This document shows positions 18,101-24,768 of a DNA stretch of 35,229 nucleotides, in pieces. The stretch comes from Chryseobacterium sp. Leaf180 (GTDB taxonomy: Bacteria > Bacteroidota > Bacteroidia > Flavobacteriales > Weeksellaceae). Each line of letters begins with the position of its first letter. Position 1 is the first letter of the stretch. The notes beneath the pieces are model-generated. The model was not told the DNA's origin and searched no databases. It was given only the letters and a program-made list of their open reading frames with translations. The translations under genes were made by a program, and so were the position numbers. The stretch lies in the NCBI RefSeq assembly GCF_001424585.1, contig NZ_LMPJ01000015.1:1-35229 (forward strand). Reading direction: 5' to 3'.

Positions 18101-19573
18101 GGCTTTCAAACCGCTGATACTTGTTGGCGCAAAGGAGTTAACCTGGGGAGATTCTGGTACTGAAATTACACCATTAATATAATCGCCATCTCCATAACTT
18201 TCAAATTTGATCGTTTTTGTTGTTTCGTCGACTTTGGATGACGTTTCAACCATCCACTTTTTTGATTGATAATCAAAGTAAAAAACCTTAATTTCTTTGG
18301 CTGAAAAGTTTCCTAAAAGTTTTGAATCGTAGGGTATACTGATTAATATTTTTTTTGATATTTTTCCTGACGCTATTTTAAAACGATATGCACGACCATC
18401 TAAAGTAACATTTCTTATCCCTTGATTAGTGGTGGGAAAATCCTTTCCTCTCAATTTTAAAGCTCCTATCGAAAAATTTGCTTCTCCAACATTTTGTTTT
18501 GTCACTTCAATCTGTGCACCTTCGTAATTATAGCTATGTTCCTTTTCTTTTAATATTTCAAAAACCTGCAAATTCAGCTGCTCATCTTTGACAGCCTTAG
18601 CTTCAACCGGTCTTCCAGAAATCGGATAATTAATTATAGAGCCCGAAAAAGATATTGGAACGAAACCTTTATTCAGCGTTTCTGAATTTAGTGAAATTGT
18701 CTTTTCAAATTCCCCTGAAAAGGTATTTACCTTCTGACCATCAATAAGAATATGAGACAAACCATTGCCTTGATTTTTTACAAATCCTTTTAAGTAAAGA
18801 GAATTTCCGTTAATGGATGAAGTGATGTTATCTAAATCATCGCATTGATTGACATGATCAAAAACAATTTTAACATTTTTTATTTTATAGATAATTCCCT
18901 TTGCCGGAGCGGTAAATAGAATCTTATTTTTTCCTTCTTGTAATAGAGACAGATTGATAGATTCTCTTTGATGCGTCCATTTATAACTTACTGTTATATG
19001 CTGTCCACCGATTGACGGATTTTGATTAATAGATCTTGAAACAGACTGATGACCGGCGAGTCCGTATAAATCATATTCAAGATACGCTGAGGTTATTGTT
19101 TGTTTTTGTTTAGGAATGTCAATACTAAAAAAATTATCTGAAATTTTATCCTCTTCACCTTCAGATTGCACTCCGATCTGACCTTGCTTTTCTAAAGCAT
19201 CAAAACTGGATTTAGCCGCATACTTCTTATCTCTTCCGTTAAGGAGAACCTCATTGGGTAATGAAGTAAAACTTTGCAATGAATCAGTAAATGCAGTAGA
19301 GACTGACGAAGAAATTCCGTTCTTCAGTGTGGAGTCTGTTAATGAATTTTTAAGAAATGATTTCGAATTCAGATCCTCAAAAAGATGAGGTTTTAAACGA
19401 CTCTCTTTCGTATCTGCCTGAACAGCATCTTTTTCAGAAAAATGCCGCAGCTTAAAAATTCTGACTTGACGAATCTGATCTTTTGAAAGACTTGCAGAAA
19501 TAAATATAAAAGTGAAGAATAGAAATGGTAGTATAAAACCTTTCTTACGAGATAAAAGATTATTTTTTTTCAT
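9107..19573 (-). CDS. Giant SpvB/FG-GAP/RHS-repeat polymorphic toxin (3488 aa)
   Basis: A hydrophobic export signal (about 10-30, FILPFLFFTFIFISASLS) is followed by a beta-rich region and an SpvB/TcB-type domain from about residue 475 (GWMGEGWDISGLSAITIDTRWG). FG-GAP/VCBS-like calcium motifs appear at about 914 (DGDGVQD), 1014, 1729, 1839, 1929 and 2031. RHS/YD repeats run from about 2260 to 3130, then the RHS core (GLYYYGARYYNPRLSIWYGVDPL) ends at DPDG (3253-3256). The variable tip, 3257-3488, has a pattern expected of a PD-(D/E)XK nuclease: E3316 (in GLVGEAIA), D3376 or D3379, E3393-x-K3395 (YEIKT) and Q3412. In known members the RHS/SpvB shell encapsulates the toxin until delivery. The gene follows a T9SS-sorted protein by 18 bp and precedes a presumed immunity gene by 2 bp. 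Delivery by T9SS or by surface display is inferred. The nuclease call is tentative. Confidence 0.92.
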   Translation of the reverse strand: MKKNNLLSRKKGFILPFLFFTFIFISASLSKDQIRQVRIFKLRHFSEKDAVQADTKESRLKPHLFEDLNSKSFLKNSLTDSTLKNGISSSVSTAFTDSLQSFTSLPNEVLLNGRDKKYAAKSSFDALEKQGQIGVQSEGEEDKISDNFFSIDIPKQKQTITSAYLEYDLYGLAGHQSVSRSINQNPSIGGQHITVSYKWTHQRESINLSLLQEGKNKILFTAPAKGIIYKIKNVKIVFDHVNQCDDLDNITSSINGNSLYLKGFVKNQGNGLSHILIDGQKVNTFSGEFEKTISLNSETLNKGFVPISFSGSIINYPISGRPVEAKAVKDEQLNLQVFEILKEKEHSYNYEGAQIEVTKQNVGEANFSIGALKLRGKDFPTTNQGIRNVTLDGRAYRFKIASGKISKKILISIPYDSKLLGNFSAKEIKVFYFDYQSKKWMVETSSKVDETTKTIKFESYGDGDYINGVISVPESPQVNSFAPTSISGLKAGDPTSGMHFMSPPSVSQKGDANVSYPIVVPSGRNGVQPSLSVSYSSGAGNGWMGEGWDISGLSAITIDTRWGTPKFDPTYETELYSFDGEMLVYDGNYLPHRHNDIDPNSSIFTTAKQERSALMTNNKKTFFLRRNHDFTKIERFGTSTSDYRWIVTSTNGSKSYYGGSESGVEENSVIRQNDNINGKIVQWALWKVEDVHKNNIKYIYENVSISASGVNSNLNGGKYFHIKQIVYTGFNGSDGTYTVDFEKETSITRNDISINGKQGLKRVEPYKLNSIYVKYNSQIIRKYNFSYIQGEFFKTLLKNITELDKDNAVSNYYDLEYFNDLKDPQSGQTINFSPDKDVSVPQQLNAFPILPNSLQPSRINSAFSTDWGVSGRLTAGVNFLKPSQDGYGHIQFSGMYGVGGGTSINAQQLIDFDGDGVQDLIYRVPGSSGGLRISSGVLDANGALTFSAVRNILNLNSEYSHTKTKTDIKGYDFGARVRVKWKIFGFGININLGFNRAFAWSTSKSETSTFLTDANFDGLMDVVQDGKVWFNKRSAANGAEMTPFSDNTENMVIIADALAEHTEPPVDTGNGPPPSVNDVVKFWIAPKDGNIKFSDIVSIENVANAEAIYSVEIKNPNSQGNKNGRIFLKKLTNGMASVNVNLLNYNSYTSYSPQEPNNLLMINSSAALYVSAGDKVFVRLHKNNNNNFKVISNPSISYVNVSDPNDVNLQQDGFFLNNGSYSENFLLNNTRKALQFNSPGTVNISIPSFTFPKSSDKITFKIIKDDEVNLSQTEIYSREYDQNDIPFPTDPVNLNLNISSSDTINIRFVVDADSYLSFKNHNWNNIDVTYNASATANNAAATYNLKGIAEYPSYYLTEFLPKIDNVALGGNLPNTLQDYKIQINKSFSSYSGLTTGDFYYVIKKGLNVLGKRKVSVSTGANPSITETDMVTGLTVNGISPIFFYNGNLQQPIPSSERITVQVYVSNQDNIICYRNYRSKFPLNKAFNIYGGSSNAVVTTVNATGLNSAGLNPKVSLISNNWGQFLYDGNNDVEMIKGSDGSQVILNTSTPSDIYGRLINTMYIADFSMPPAVLSGNSSCDNLPTPAEIAACYFNANSGSNSPYYNGTVQSLTPVIPLDTNKKDNVEKWRGLGPEQYTMRESFKDDEDTTDIFNLSTQNPSATNTTVQGNVNTTMLAISKKHYSRSKTTTNSGSFASIGGSNSAGLANSKSILEGIGSVDLQDYLDMNGDGYPDIVYKDAMQLSNSTGGLGGLNPGTPAALQAPFVNAYLSNTDSYSNGLSASYDYTKFKTVGVPIFVGTSIFWATVDTSPTWSTGMSLSANFDSKDSGESFWIDVNGDGLPDRISGGGTPNMNVSLNLGNQLLPPSTFNNFETYVSRPIGSAGLAFSPGGFAGAVNNSGAVTSGFSFGGSISASASLGTGKATYEDINGDGLIDVLNIFSNYDVLNISSNYTEVRYNLGNKFSDPVRLYKSAAGNIDFNNETKRYSGALSLHGQFYLNLPVFFIFYVKVGVAADASFGAAITEVDKAFKDMDGDGFPDLVVSNSNGFKVNYSSVGRTNKLKKVTLSRQLKREQMQMGIFEMDYEFSKPTYNDPHAKLVMKEVRIINPDVNSPNYLISDPAKDMVTQFKYENSRYDRRERDNFGFEFVTVNEMEGNSVYRSNRQTYYNNGYLMNGMLKSSQSFSSSGSLLSSSENSYVLRKFKNGFYGSNSEIDLSIALPLDFDTGGKEGRKMARVFLGSTTSVVYENGGQMQTTKSYEYHPNGQISKYLHSSPASNYNAIIGYHSLNVATNIQGIPKSINVYEGSSSSNVLRSRGTQINTIGQITQVGVKLNNSEYSFTNFTYDQYGNMESVVYPNNYTVTYQYDSVLHKYVTLTQDSFDVRSSATYDPLFDAITEAIDTSDNIMRYSYDAKGRLKSILAPKEAGVSPYTVEYEYDLYPFPHNNNGNLRLLFGAKTRNFDPQNPTNPIETISIADGLGRVVQVKKDIELDGEEKMSVSGVAINDVHGRTIVQYHPTFEAKDVLNSSPQINTIYNYTPSGVYTTAAYDNRDRVIVMTDEDGHNTTTDFSIYQGYFKTSLQQQQNSSGTILKSESLVDADGKTKRTTNFLGSNSLTTGFGYNAIGELVEVNDPEGIATLYEYDLAGRRTMVNHPDHGISTYKYNTAGQLLELTTANLQNDPSIQTHYIQYRYDQNRLVGITLPKLPDGSPNPNDVAYTYGNSGAGNQTAKVTRKHDGSGDTTYSYGNMGEVVGQNKAVQGYSIPSMNFHTSYEYDSWNRIRNITYNDGEQVDYTYDLGGNLQSMSGLDTYIEKISYDHYGQRINIVYGNGTSSTYTYNPTNRLLNNHLLKESGGNDILNNQYSFDFVGNISGITNSSSQSNNKMGGNYNFGYRYDQLNRLIGAGGEFGVERKPSTIYQTSPYAVSNSYFNVDLVYNSSGGIVNKAQKHVQDQQGNAENSYNNSYKYIGGTHKVSEILDLATGNFNGFEYDYNGNVVGSMRDGNTDNMYWDEQDRLKAISNYDSGLYQYYVYDDGGERIIKYMLNNQASLYQNGALIDPGTLQMYDYTVYPNPYEVVSGNGTISKHYFAGSQRVASRINVVDPNLKQSAGTAKEKAESNGAEDDFNIYLKKAELEGKRIETEFEKAPGGSAGLYYLHGDHLGTATYVTDGNGETTQFFLNLPFGETMAEQNLPGAYDNPYKFNAKELDRETGLYYYGARYYNPRLSIWYGVDPLAEKMPSWSPYNYTFDNPIRYTDPDGRSPIGPGDPPMWAAKIIANTVPNLYSVFYYSNNSSNLNLYNWANDRNKEPEYKIRGLVGEAIASSVIGEGSFGDYYNGNQIDLKISKIAYDVNFRPTKTRVQRTVHLSVSSFLGNTSVVDYEDKTFKSFTNYTFNYEIKTFGPWAKTENLYSAYVQAITQTINLSDGDNTVGVLFTDRQAWMKVATDSKYGPLLQKQYKRLIDNGGQLQLQQDLANQANKATKFLKKNLKDK
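13723..13776 (-). repeat. 27-bp tandem duplication inside the RHS gene
   Basis: Bases 13723-13749 and 13750-13776 are adjacent copies differing at two positions. The duplication keeps frame and adds nine residues, so the protein reads DVLNIFSNY followed by DVLNISSNY just after the calcium motif NGDGLID (about residue 1929). It looks recent and lengthens a loop in an FG-GAP-like repeat. Confidence 0.8.
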
Positions 19574-19591
19574 ACGAAATTTCTGATGTTT

Positions 19592-21007
19592 TTAATTTAC
19601 AATAAGTTTGAAAGTCTTTATTACTTTTCCGTTTTGAACCAAAGTGATCAGGTACGTGCTCTGGATAGTGAGCGATGAACTGTATGATTTTGAATAATGA
19701 TGAATCTTCTCAAGTTTAACCAAACGGCCGCCACCATCGTAAATTGATACGGAAAGATTTTCCATTTCCGGGAATTTAATAGAGAAATTCTGTCCGCTCG
19801 TTACAGGGTTGGGATACAAAACAATGTCATTAAGATTTAAAGAGAGTTCTTCATCAGTTATTCCGGATGAAGCGGTATTGTTATCAGATGTAGATCTAAT
19901 ATCTTTCAAAGGACTAACCCCAAAAGTAAACTGAGAAAGCAGTTCTTTATCGCTCTGAAAATTGACTTTATTAAAATCTATATAACTATCATTCTCTATT
20001 CCTTGAAGCTTGACTGTTTCACCATCTTTGGTTTTCAGAAACATCCAGTAAACCTGAGGTAATGATTCAGGATTGATTATCTTCTTTTCAATTCTTACTT
20101 TGTAATCCGTCTTAGGAATCGTGGTTCCGACAAAATTAATCTCCCAGTTTCTTTCAAGAATCCTGAAATTACCGTCATTCCTGAACGTGAAATCTTTATT
20201 GTCATCAGACCACATTACAAAATTCCTGTCATCAAAAACACTGGTGTTTTCAACATTCATTTTCTTTATATCAGACTTTCCAACTGTCAAAAATTGATTT
20301 TCAGCATTTACAGATTGCTTCTGATAAAGCTCATTCCCATCATCTCTACCTAAGCCCGTCGGACGATGTTGGAAATTCTTGTGTTTCGACGGATCCCATA
20401 TTAGAGTTCCGTCACTAGATATATACTTCCCTTTTTCCAATGAAATTCCATATTTAATAGACAGATAAGAGTGGATTTTGTCAAGGTCTATTTTTTTTAT
20501 TTTTTTTGAAAAAAATATCAGTTCATAAAGATTTTTATCTTCAAAATTTATTTTACTGCTATCGGATTTCAAATTGGGTTTTTCCGCATTGGCAACATAA
20601 GAGAAAATACTTGGCTTCTTTTTTATTTTCACACCACCATCACTATTTCCCATCAACTTATTTAATTCCTTTAAGCCCTTTGGTTGCTTATCTTCCTTTT
20701 GCTCTTTTCCAAAAAAATTATTAAAGAGAGAGTTTCTGTTTTCATTCTCCCAAATCTTTTCATCTTCTTTAGAGGTATGTACAATACTTAAGCTGTGACT
20801 TTTTGTCTTGCTATGTTTGATGTATTTTTTTGCGATTTTGTCCTTTATACCCACATTAAAATTCAGTAAACCCTCATCGCTCACCAAAGATGCTTCGCGA
20901 ATAGTCAGGTCTGACTTTTTCCAGATTTGTACATCACTGCTTTTTAACTGACCGGAAAAAGTACCGGAAAAAAAGATGACAGTGAAAAAAAATAAATTTT
21001 TATGCAT
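19592..21007 (-). CDS. Secreted T9SS type A sorting-domain protein partnered with the RHS toxin
   Basis: I place the start at the ATG at 21005-21007 (not at 21067), since it gives a proper signal peptide: MHKNLFFFTVIFFSGTFSGQ. The mature protein is about 450 residues. A lysine-rich N-terminal region is followed by a domain seen in Bacteroidetes surface proteins (DUF8202-like, by my recollection): SYLSIKYGISLEKGKY, SSDGTLIWDPSKH, GLGRDDGNELYQKQS. The C-terminus is a type A sorting domain (LYPNPVTSGQNFSIKF, SIYDGGGRLVKLEK, FKLIVN), so it should cross the outer membrane by T9SS and be anchored or released. It precedes the RHS gene by 18 bp, implying one transcript. It may be a surface partner, chaperone or anchor for the RHS protein, which has no visible sorting domain of its own. 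That link is inference. Confidence 0.85.
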   Translation of the reverse strand: MHKNLFFFTVIFFSGTFSGQLKSSDVQIWKKSDLTIREASLVSDEGLLNFNVGIKDKIAKKYIKHSKTKSHSLSIVHTSKEDEKIWENENRNSLFNNFFGKEQKEDKQPKGLKELNKLMGNSDGGVKIKKKPSIFSYVANAEKPNLKSDSSKINFEDKNLYELIFFSKKIKKIDLDKIHSYLSIKYGISLEKGKYISSDGTLIWDPSKHKNFQHRPTGLGRDDGNELYQKQSVNAENQFLTVGKSDIKKMNVENTSVFDDRNFVMWSDDNKDFTFRNDGNFRILERNWEINFVGTTIPKTDYKVRIEKKIINPESLPQVYWMFLKTKDGETVKLQGIENDSYIDFNKVNFQSDKELLSQFTFGVSPLKDIRSTSDNNTASSGITDEELSLNLNDIVLYPNPVTSGQNFSIKFPEMENLSVSIYDGGGRLVKLEKIHHYSKSYSSSLTIQSTYLITLVQNGKVIKTFKLIVN

Positions 21008-21067
21008 ATTCTCAGATTTACCTATTTCTATTAATTTATAACGATTATAACTTGGCTTTAAAATCAA

Positions 21068-21900
21068 TCATAAGAGACTTGTATCTAAATAACCATTACA
21101 AATTGTTTTATATTGTAACCCTAACGGGTGTATTATAAAATATATGTCGGCTAAATTAACTTAATTTATAATACAGTCTGAAAAAAAAACATAATTTTTT
21201 AGCAAGTTCACAATTATAGAATTCTCGTTTTATCACTGTTATTTGAAGAATAAAGTAGAGTTATTTGTTTTATTAAATCTTAAAATAATGAATTAATATT
21301 CCTTATTTCTTTATAGTACTATGCTCTGGTGATATGGCAGAATGAAGAATTTTTATACGTGCGGAATAATTCACTCTATAAATGGACTGAATTTTGCATT
21401 TATTACACCCCCTTTTTTTTAAAATACAATGCACGATTCTATGAGGCCGCATTCAAAATGTTGTATTAATATCCTTTTTATTTTTTAAAAAAAGATTATT
21501 GGGTATGTCAATCTTTTCGAAATGGTATAAATTACCATTGTGCGCATGTAAGTCTTTACAAGTATATAGTTACTAAATATTTTTGAGCAAGTAGTGATTA
21601 TTTGATCGCGTATTATAAGATAACCGAATAACTTTTAAGATAGCAGTTATCTTGTTGATCAAATGCACTGAACAAATACGATATAAATCTCTAAGTACAT
21701 TATATATAAGCTACAACTCGGAAAATATTTAACACAACGGGTTTAAAAGATGAAAAAAGGCAGTAAGTCAACGTTAGACTTATTACTTTAATTAATTCAA
21801 GGCAACACAATTTACACGCGTATTGTAAACCGAATGCTTAGATTACTGTAATTTTGTATGAGAGTGCTAAACTGTAATGCAGGCAAATAGAAAGAGGTTA
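21068..21900. other. Long AT-rich gap upstream of the toxin operon
   Basis: About 830 bp with no ORF I would call on either strand and no exact -7 box in the 240 bp before the toxin operon start. It contains the bipartite inverted repeat at 21600-21664 and a smaller one, TTTACA/TGTAAA (21811-21816 and 21824-21829). It presumably holds the promoter and any regulatory leader of the minus-strand toxin operon. Confidence 0.4.
21600..21664. repeat. Bipartite inverted repeat with alternative pairings
   Basis: ATTTGATC (21600-21607) plus AAGATAAC (21617-21624) pair perfectly with GTTATCTT (21646-21653) plus GATCAAAT (21657-21664). The two halves are separated by 9 nt on one side and 3 nt on the other, and the loop is 21 nt. 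A second AAGATA (21637-21642) can pair with TATCTT (21648-21653), which would be mutually exclusive with the longer stem. It lies about 590 bp upstream of the toxin operon start. Confidence 0.5.
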
Positions 21901-21940
21901 CAAAAAAAAAGGTTTATTGAAACAAATCAATAAACCTTTT
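21901..21940 (-). terminator. Rho-independent terminator of the 112-residue protein gene
   Basis: A perfect 14-bp inverted repeat, AAAAGGTTTATTGA (21907-21920) and TCAATAAACCTTTT (21927-21940), with a 6-nt loop. On the minus strand it is followed by a long T-run. It lies 17 bp after the stop at 21958. Confidence 0.9.
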
Positions 21941-21957
21941 AAATGAGTAATTACTTA

Positions 21958-22296
21958 CTATAATCCATGATCAGCCATTTGTTGACAGCCTTGTATCTGA
22001 CCTTGAAAAATCACAGCAGCAACTTCAGTCGCTGAATAGAAACCAGAATCAAAATTTGACCAGTAAGTCGCTGTCATATGCCCAACTTGGCCGTTACAGA
22101 CAATGTCAAACTCGATAGTTTTATATCTTTTAATAGCATTTTCATCATTACTACTAGATTCAACAGCATCTACAATGCTAACTTCCGTAGCAACACTAGA
22201 ACTGAAAGATAATTTTTTCTCAATTGTTGCAATTGTATTGCTTGCAAAGGTGAATGTTCCAAAAAGAACAGAACCTAAAAAAAATATTTTTTTCAT
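21958..22296 (-). CDS. Small exported protein of unknown function
   Basis: 112 residues with a clear signal peptide (MKKIFFLGSVLFGTFTFAS). The mature part is about 90 residues: a Ser/Val/Glu-rich spacer, then a compact region with two cysteines (IVCNGQVGH and IQGCQQMADHGL) that could form a disulfide in the periplasm or outside the cell. I do not recognise the family. It ends just before a strong terminator and starts 68 bp after the GLPGLI gene, so the two may share a transcript or be read separately. No enzymatic motif is visible. Confidence 0.75.
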   Translation of the reverse strand: MKKIFFLGSVLFGTFTFASNTIATIEKKLSFSSSVATEVSIVDAVESSSNDENAIKRYKTIEFDIVCNGQVGHMTATYWSNFDSGFYSATEVAAVIFQGQIQGCQQMADHGL

Positions 22297-22364
22297 GTTT
22301 AAAAATTTTATTAAAAATAGTAACTATTGAATGAATAATAAAATAATATTTCAATTTATTTTGA

Positions 22365-23165
22365 TTAATCAAGAAATACATTATTCTCAATTTTTTTCAT
22401 ACTGGTCGCATTGTCTAGCAAAACCCCATCTTTTCTAAATGTGACATTGCTGTTCATATTTTGAATATTGGGGTTATCATTGTAATCTTTTCTTTGCTTT
22501 AAAAAGATGCTTTTGGTTTTTAACTCTATACTACCATCATTAAAGAATGGTTCGATACTTTCTGCAGTTTCTTTTAAGTTGGTCGCTTCGATCGAAATAG
22601 TATTATTTTTATTATAAACCTTAATGATTAATCCTGGTAATCCCTTGAATCTGAACGGGCCTTCTGAGTATGGGTACTCCATAGTGTACCAAGCAAAAAA
22701 AGTATCACCGGTATCAGTCAAGGTTTTTGCTAAACGACAATCTATTCCGTTTATTTTTGTTTTCTCATCTAATAATGCCCACAATAACTTAGGCTCTTCA
22801 AATGAGTAAAAGTATCTTCCTACTGGCAAAGTTGCGGTTATAACCTCGCCGCTTTTGTATACACTACCTCTTGATTTTGGTAAAGAAGGCAGCACACCCA
22901 ATGAAATATTTCCATTTTTTGAAGAAGAGACCCCATTTTTTAATTGAGTAAAATAATCTCTCGCTTCTTTACTGAAGTAAACAGATGAATTGTCGTTAAA
23001 CAGAAGGATTAGATTATCAACAGTAATAGATCTCTCTAAATTGAGGCTGTCAGGAAAAAACTTCATTCGATAAGACACTTCCATAAATGATTTATTGCTT
23101 TGGGCAGATAATTGACCTGATAAAAGTGCTGTAAGAAGAAAATAAATTGTGACGATAGATTTCAT
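22365..23165 (-). CDS. GLPGLI family secreted protein
   Basis: The ORF is open to 23237, but the ATG at 23163-23165 gives a regular signal peptide (MKSIVTIYFLLTALLSGQLSAQ), so I use it. The protein has 266 residues. It carries the family signature GLPGLIIKV at about residues 173-181, preceded by FAWYTMEYPYSEGPFRF, and DCRLAKT with the conserved Cys, all typical of this Bacteroidetes family. GLPGLI proteins are periplasmic or surface proteins of unknown function, often in clusters near TonB receptors or peptidases. A near-match to the -7 box (TACTTTCG, RC of 23180-23187) lies just upstream of this start. The C-terminus appears complete. There is no TonB-dependent receptor in the window. Confidence 0.85.
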   Translation of the reverse strand: MKSIVTIYFLLTALLSGQLSAQSNKSFMEVSYRMKFFPDSLNLERSITVDNLILLFNDNSSVYFSKEARDYFTQLKNGVSSSKNGNISLGVLPSLPKSRGSVYKSGEVITATLPVGRYFYSFEEPKLLWALLDEKTKINGIDCRLAKTLTDTGDTFFAWYTMEYPYSEGPFRFKGLPGLIIKVYNKNNTISIEATNLKETAESIEPFFNDGSIELKTKSIFLKQRKDYNDNPNIQNMNSNVTFRKDGVLLDNATSMKKIENNVFLD

Positions 23166-23237
23166 CTGAAACATTTTTACGAAAGTATAATTTTTTTTAC
23201 TATTCTCACCATGAAGATTTATTTTTGTGCAAAACAT

Positions 23238-23554
23238 CGAGTTATTGAGAGTGTTGCCGTTCGTAGTAAGATTGAAATCTTTTAATATTTAGTAGGTCCA
23301 GAAGGCAAGTCCTCTTAATTCTTTGCTAATATTTTAGTAGATAGATGTATTAAAAGAATGGTTTGGAAGATAATAGATAAAGTAATATTAGCATGATTAT
23401 ACAGTTTAAACTACATGAATTAGTTGGCCGAAACATACTAATTACTGAACTAAAAATCAATGGTCTAAAATTTTCGGTTATTCCTAATATCTGACATTTT
23501 GGTAAGATTGTGTTATCGCTGTTTGAAATAGACTATTGTCTACCTGATATGATT
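23238..23554. other. Intergenic stretch, nothing recognised
   Basis: About 320 bp, AT-rich, upstream of the GLPGLI gene. I see no ORF, RNA gene, clear hairpin or exact promoter box in it. Confidence 0.3.
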
Positions 23555-23857
23555 TTAGTTATTAAATACCTTTCTTACGTATATAATAGTTGACGATGAA
23601 ATCCTTATACAATAAAGTAAATTTGTATTCAATAAGATATTGTTGCGTGACTCCGACAACACCGTTACAGGATCTTTAAAATATGCAAAATATGTTACAG
23701 GTCCGTCCGGGTCCCGTAACGTATCGCGGAAATCAAATGTCATTGCTGAGCCGCAGACGATTACAAATTTCATTATTGCAATTACATCGTATAATCTGAT
23801 CTTTTCTTTTATTCCATATTCATCTTTCACCTGAATAATAAAGGAAGCTCTCGACAA
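23555..23857 (-). CDS. Doubtful 100-residue ORF, perhaps a gene fragment
   Basis: An ORF with no signal peptide and no family I recognise. The middle (VIVCGSAMTFDFRDTLRDPDGPVTYF) looks like real coding sequence from a surface or repeat protein, whereas the N- and C-terminal ends look arbitrary. It sits in an area of gene remnants next to the S9 peptidase tail. I would treat it as a fragment unless homologues of the same length exist. Confidence 0.25.
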   Translation of the reverse strand: MSRASFIIQVKDEYGIKEKIRLYDVIAIMKFVIVCGSAMTFDFRDTLRDPDGPVTYFAYFKDPVTVLSESRNNILLNTNLLYCIRISSSTIIYVRKVFNN

Positions 23858-23872
23858 TTATACCACTATAGT

Positions 23873-24190
23873 TTATCTCGCAATATTTTCTTTATTAATC
23901 CATAAAACAACTTTCCCATCTCTCAAAAAATAATCAAACCACTCGACCATTTTCACCGTAAGATCGTTCCGCTGCTCCTTTCCCTGAAGTGAATGAAGTT
24001 CATCCTTGTAAAACAAAGCAATCACCGGTTTTCTATATTTCCGCAGGGCATTGTAAAATGACCGGGTTTGTTCAGGATTCACATTCTTATCCGCAGTTCC
24101 CGTCCACAAAAGCATTGGACTTGAAAATTCTAGTTCCTTTTCAGCATTATAATTCGGGTTTAACAAAAACTTTGAATAAGCATAATTATC
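23873..24190 (-). pseudogene. S9 peptidase C-terminal fragment
   Basis: The last 80-100 residues of a prolyl-oligopeptidase-like (S9) alpha/beta hydrolase: SPMLLWTGTADKNVNPEQ carries the catalytic Asp (TADKNV), and LFYKDELHSLQG carries the catalytic His. The Ser nucleophile domain and beta-propeller are absent, so this cannot be an active peptidase. Upstream the frame runs without shift into a TPR gene across an in-frame TAG (24191-24193). The first 20 or so codons (DNYAYSKFLLNPN) could belong to either parent. The junction is probably near 24120-24160. No independent start codon other than a TTG is available. Confidence 0.75.
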
Positions 24191-24745
24191 CTAAATTTTA
24201 TTTCCTAAGTCAACACTATCTTTAACCAGTTTATTCCTGGCAGCTTCAGCGAAAATTTCAACAGCCTCATGATAATTTTTAAGTTTTAAGTTAGCGATAC
24301 CTATATTATTTTGTAAAACCAGTTTGGAATGCTCATCATCGCTAAATGGAATAGCTTTATTATAGAAATAAATAGCTTCTTTATAATTTTTTAATTCCTC
24401 ATGATTTCTTGCAAATTGATTGTATATAGAAGAGAAATTTCTGTCATTTTTATCTAAAAGCTTTGCCGCTTTGGTGGCATTATCGTTGCTGCCCAAATAA
24501 TCTCCCTTCTCATTTTGTATTATGGAGGAATAAATTAATGATGTTCCTGCGTCTTTGTTTTGTTTATTACTTAGATACTGCTGATAAGACTTATAGAATT
24601 TAACAAAAGCACTGTCAAAATTCTTTTGGTAATAGAAATCTATACCTTAGTTATAGAGTCTGTCAGCGGTTAGGTTATCTATTTTCTTTTCACAAGTAAT
24701 AAGAATCAGAATGAGAAATAACAAAAAAAGGGAATGATTTTTCAT
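24191..24745 (-). pseudogene. TPR-repeat lipoprotein gene with in-frame stops
   Basis: From the ATG at 24743-24745 the frame encodes a lipoprotein signal (MKNHSLFLLFLILILITCEKK, with Cys as lipobox residue), then TPR repeats (KNYKEAIYFYNKAIPF; LKNYHEAVEIFAEAA). Codon 33 is TAA (24647-24649), in RLYN-stop-GIDFYY, where a Lys is expected. Codon 185 is TAG (24191-24193). The frame then continues into an S9 peptidase tail. Only codons 84-184 (24191-24496) form a conventional ORF. Such TPR proteins often form the N-terminal sensor part of larger Bacteroidetes regulators. The start codon lies within the stem of a terminator hairpin. The gene is broken, and recoding is a less likely alternative. Confidence 0.75.
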
Positions 24746-24750
24746 TCCCC
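24723..24750 (-). terminator. Terminator hairpin overlapping the TPR start codon
   Basis: On the minus strand GGGAATGA (24742-24749) pairs perfectly with TCATTCCC (24730-24737) around an AAAA loop and is followed by seven T's. It is a canonical intrinsic terminator 19 bp after the Gly/Asp/Thr-rich peptide gene. The ATG of the TPR gene is inside the 5' arm of the stem. Confidence 0.8.
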
Positions 24751-24768
24751 TAAATTAAAAATTTAATG

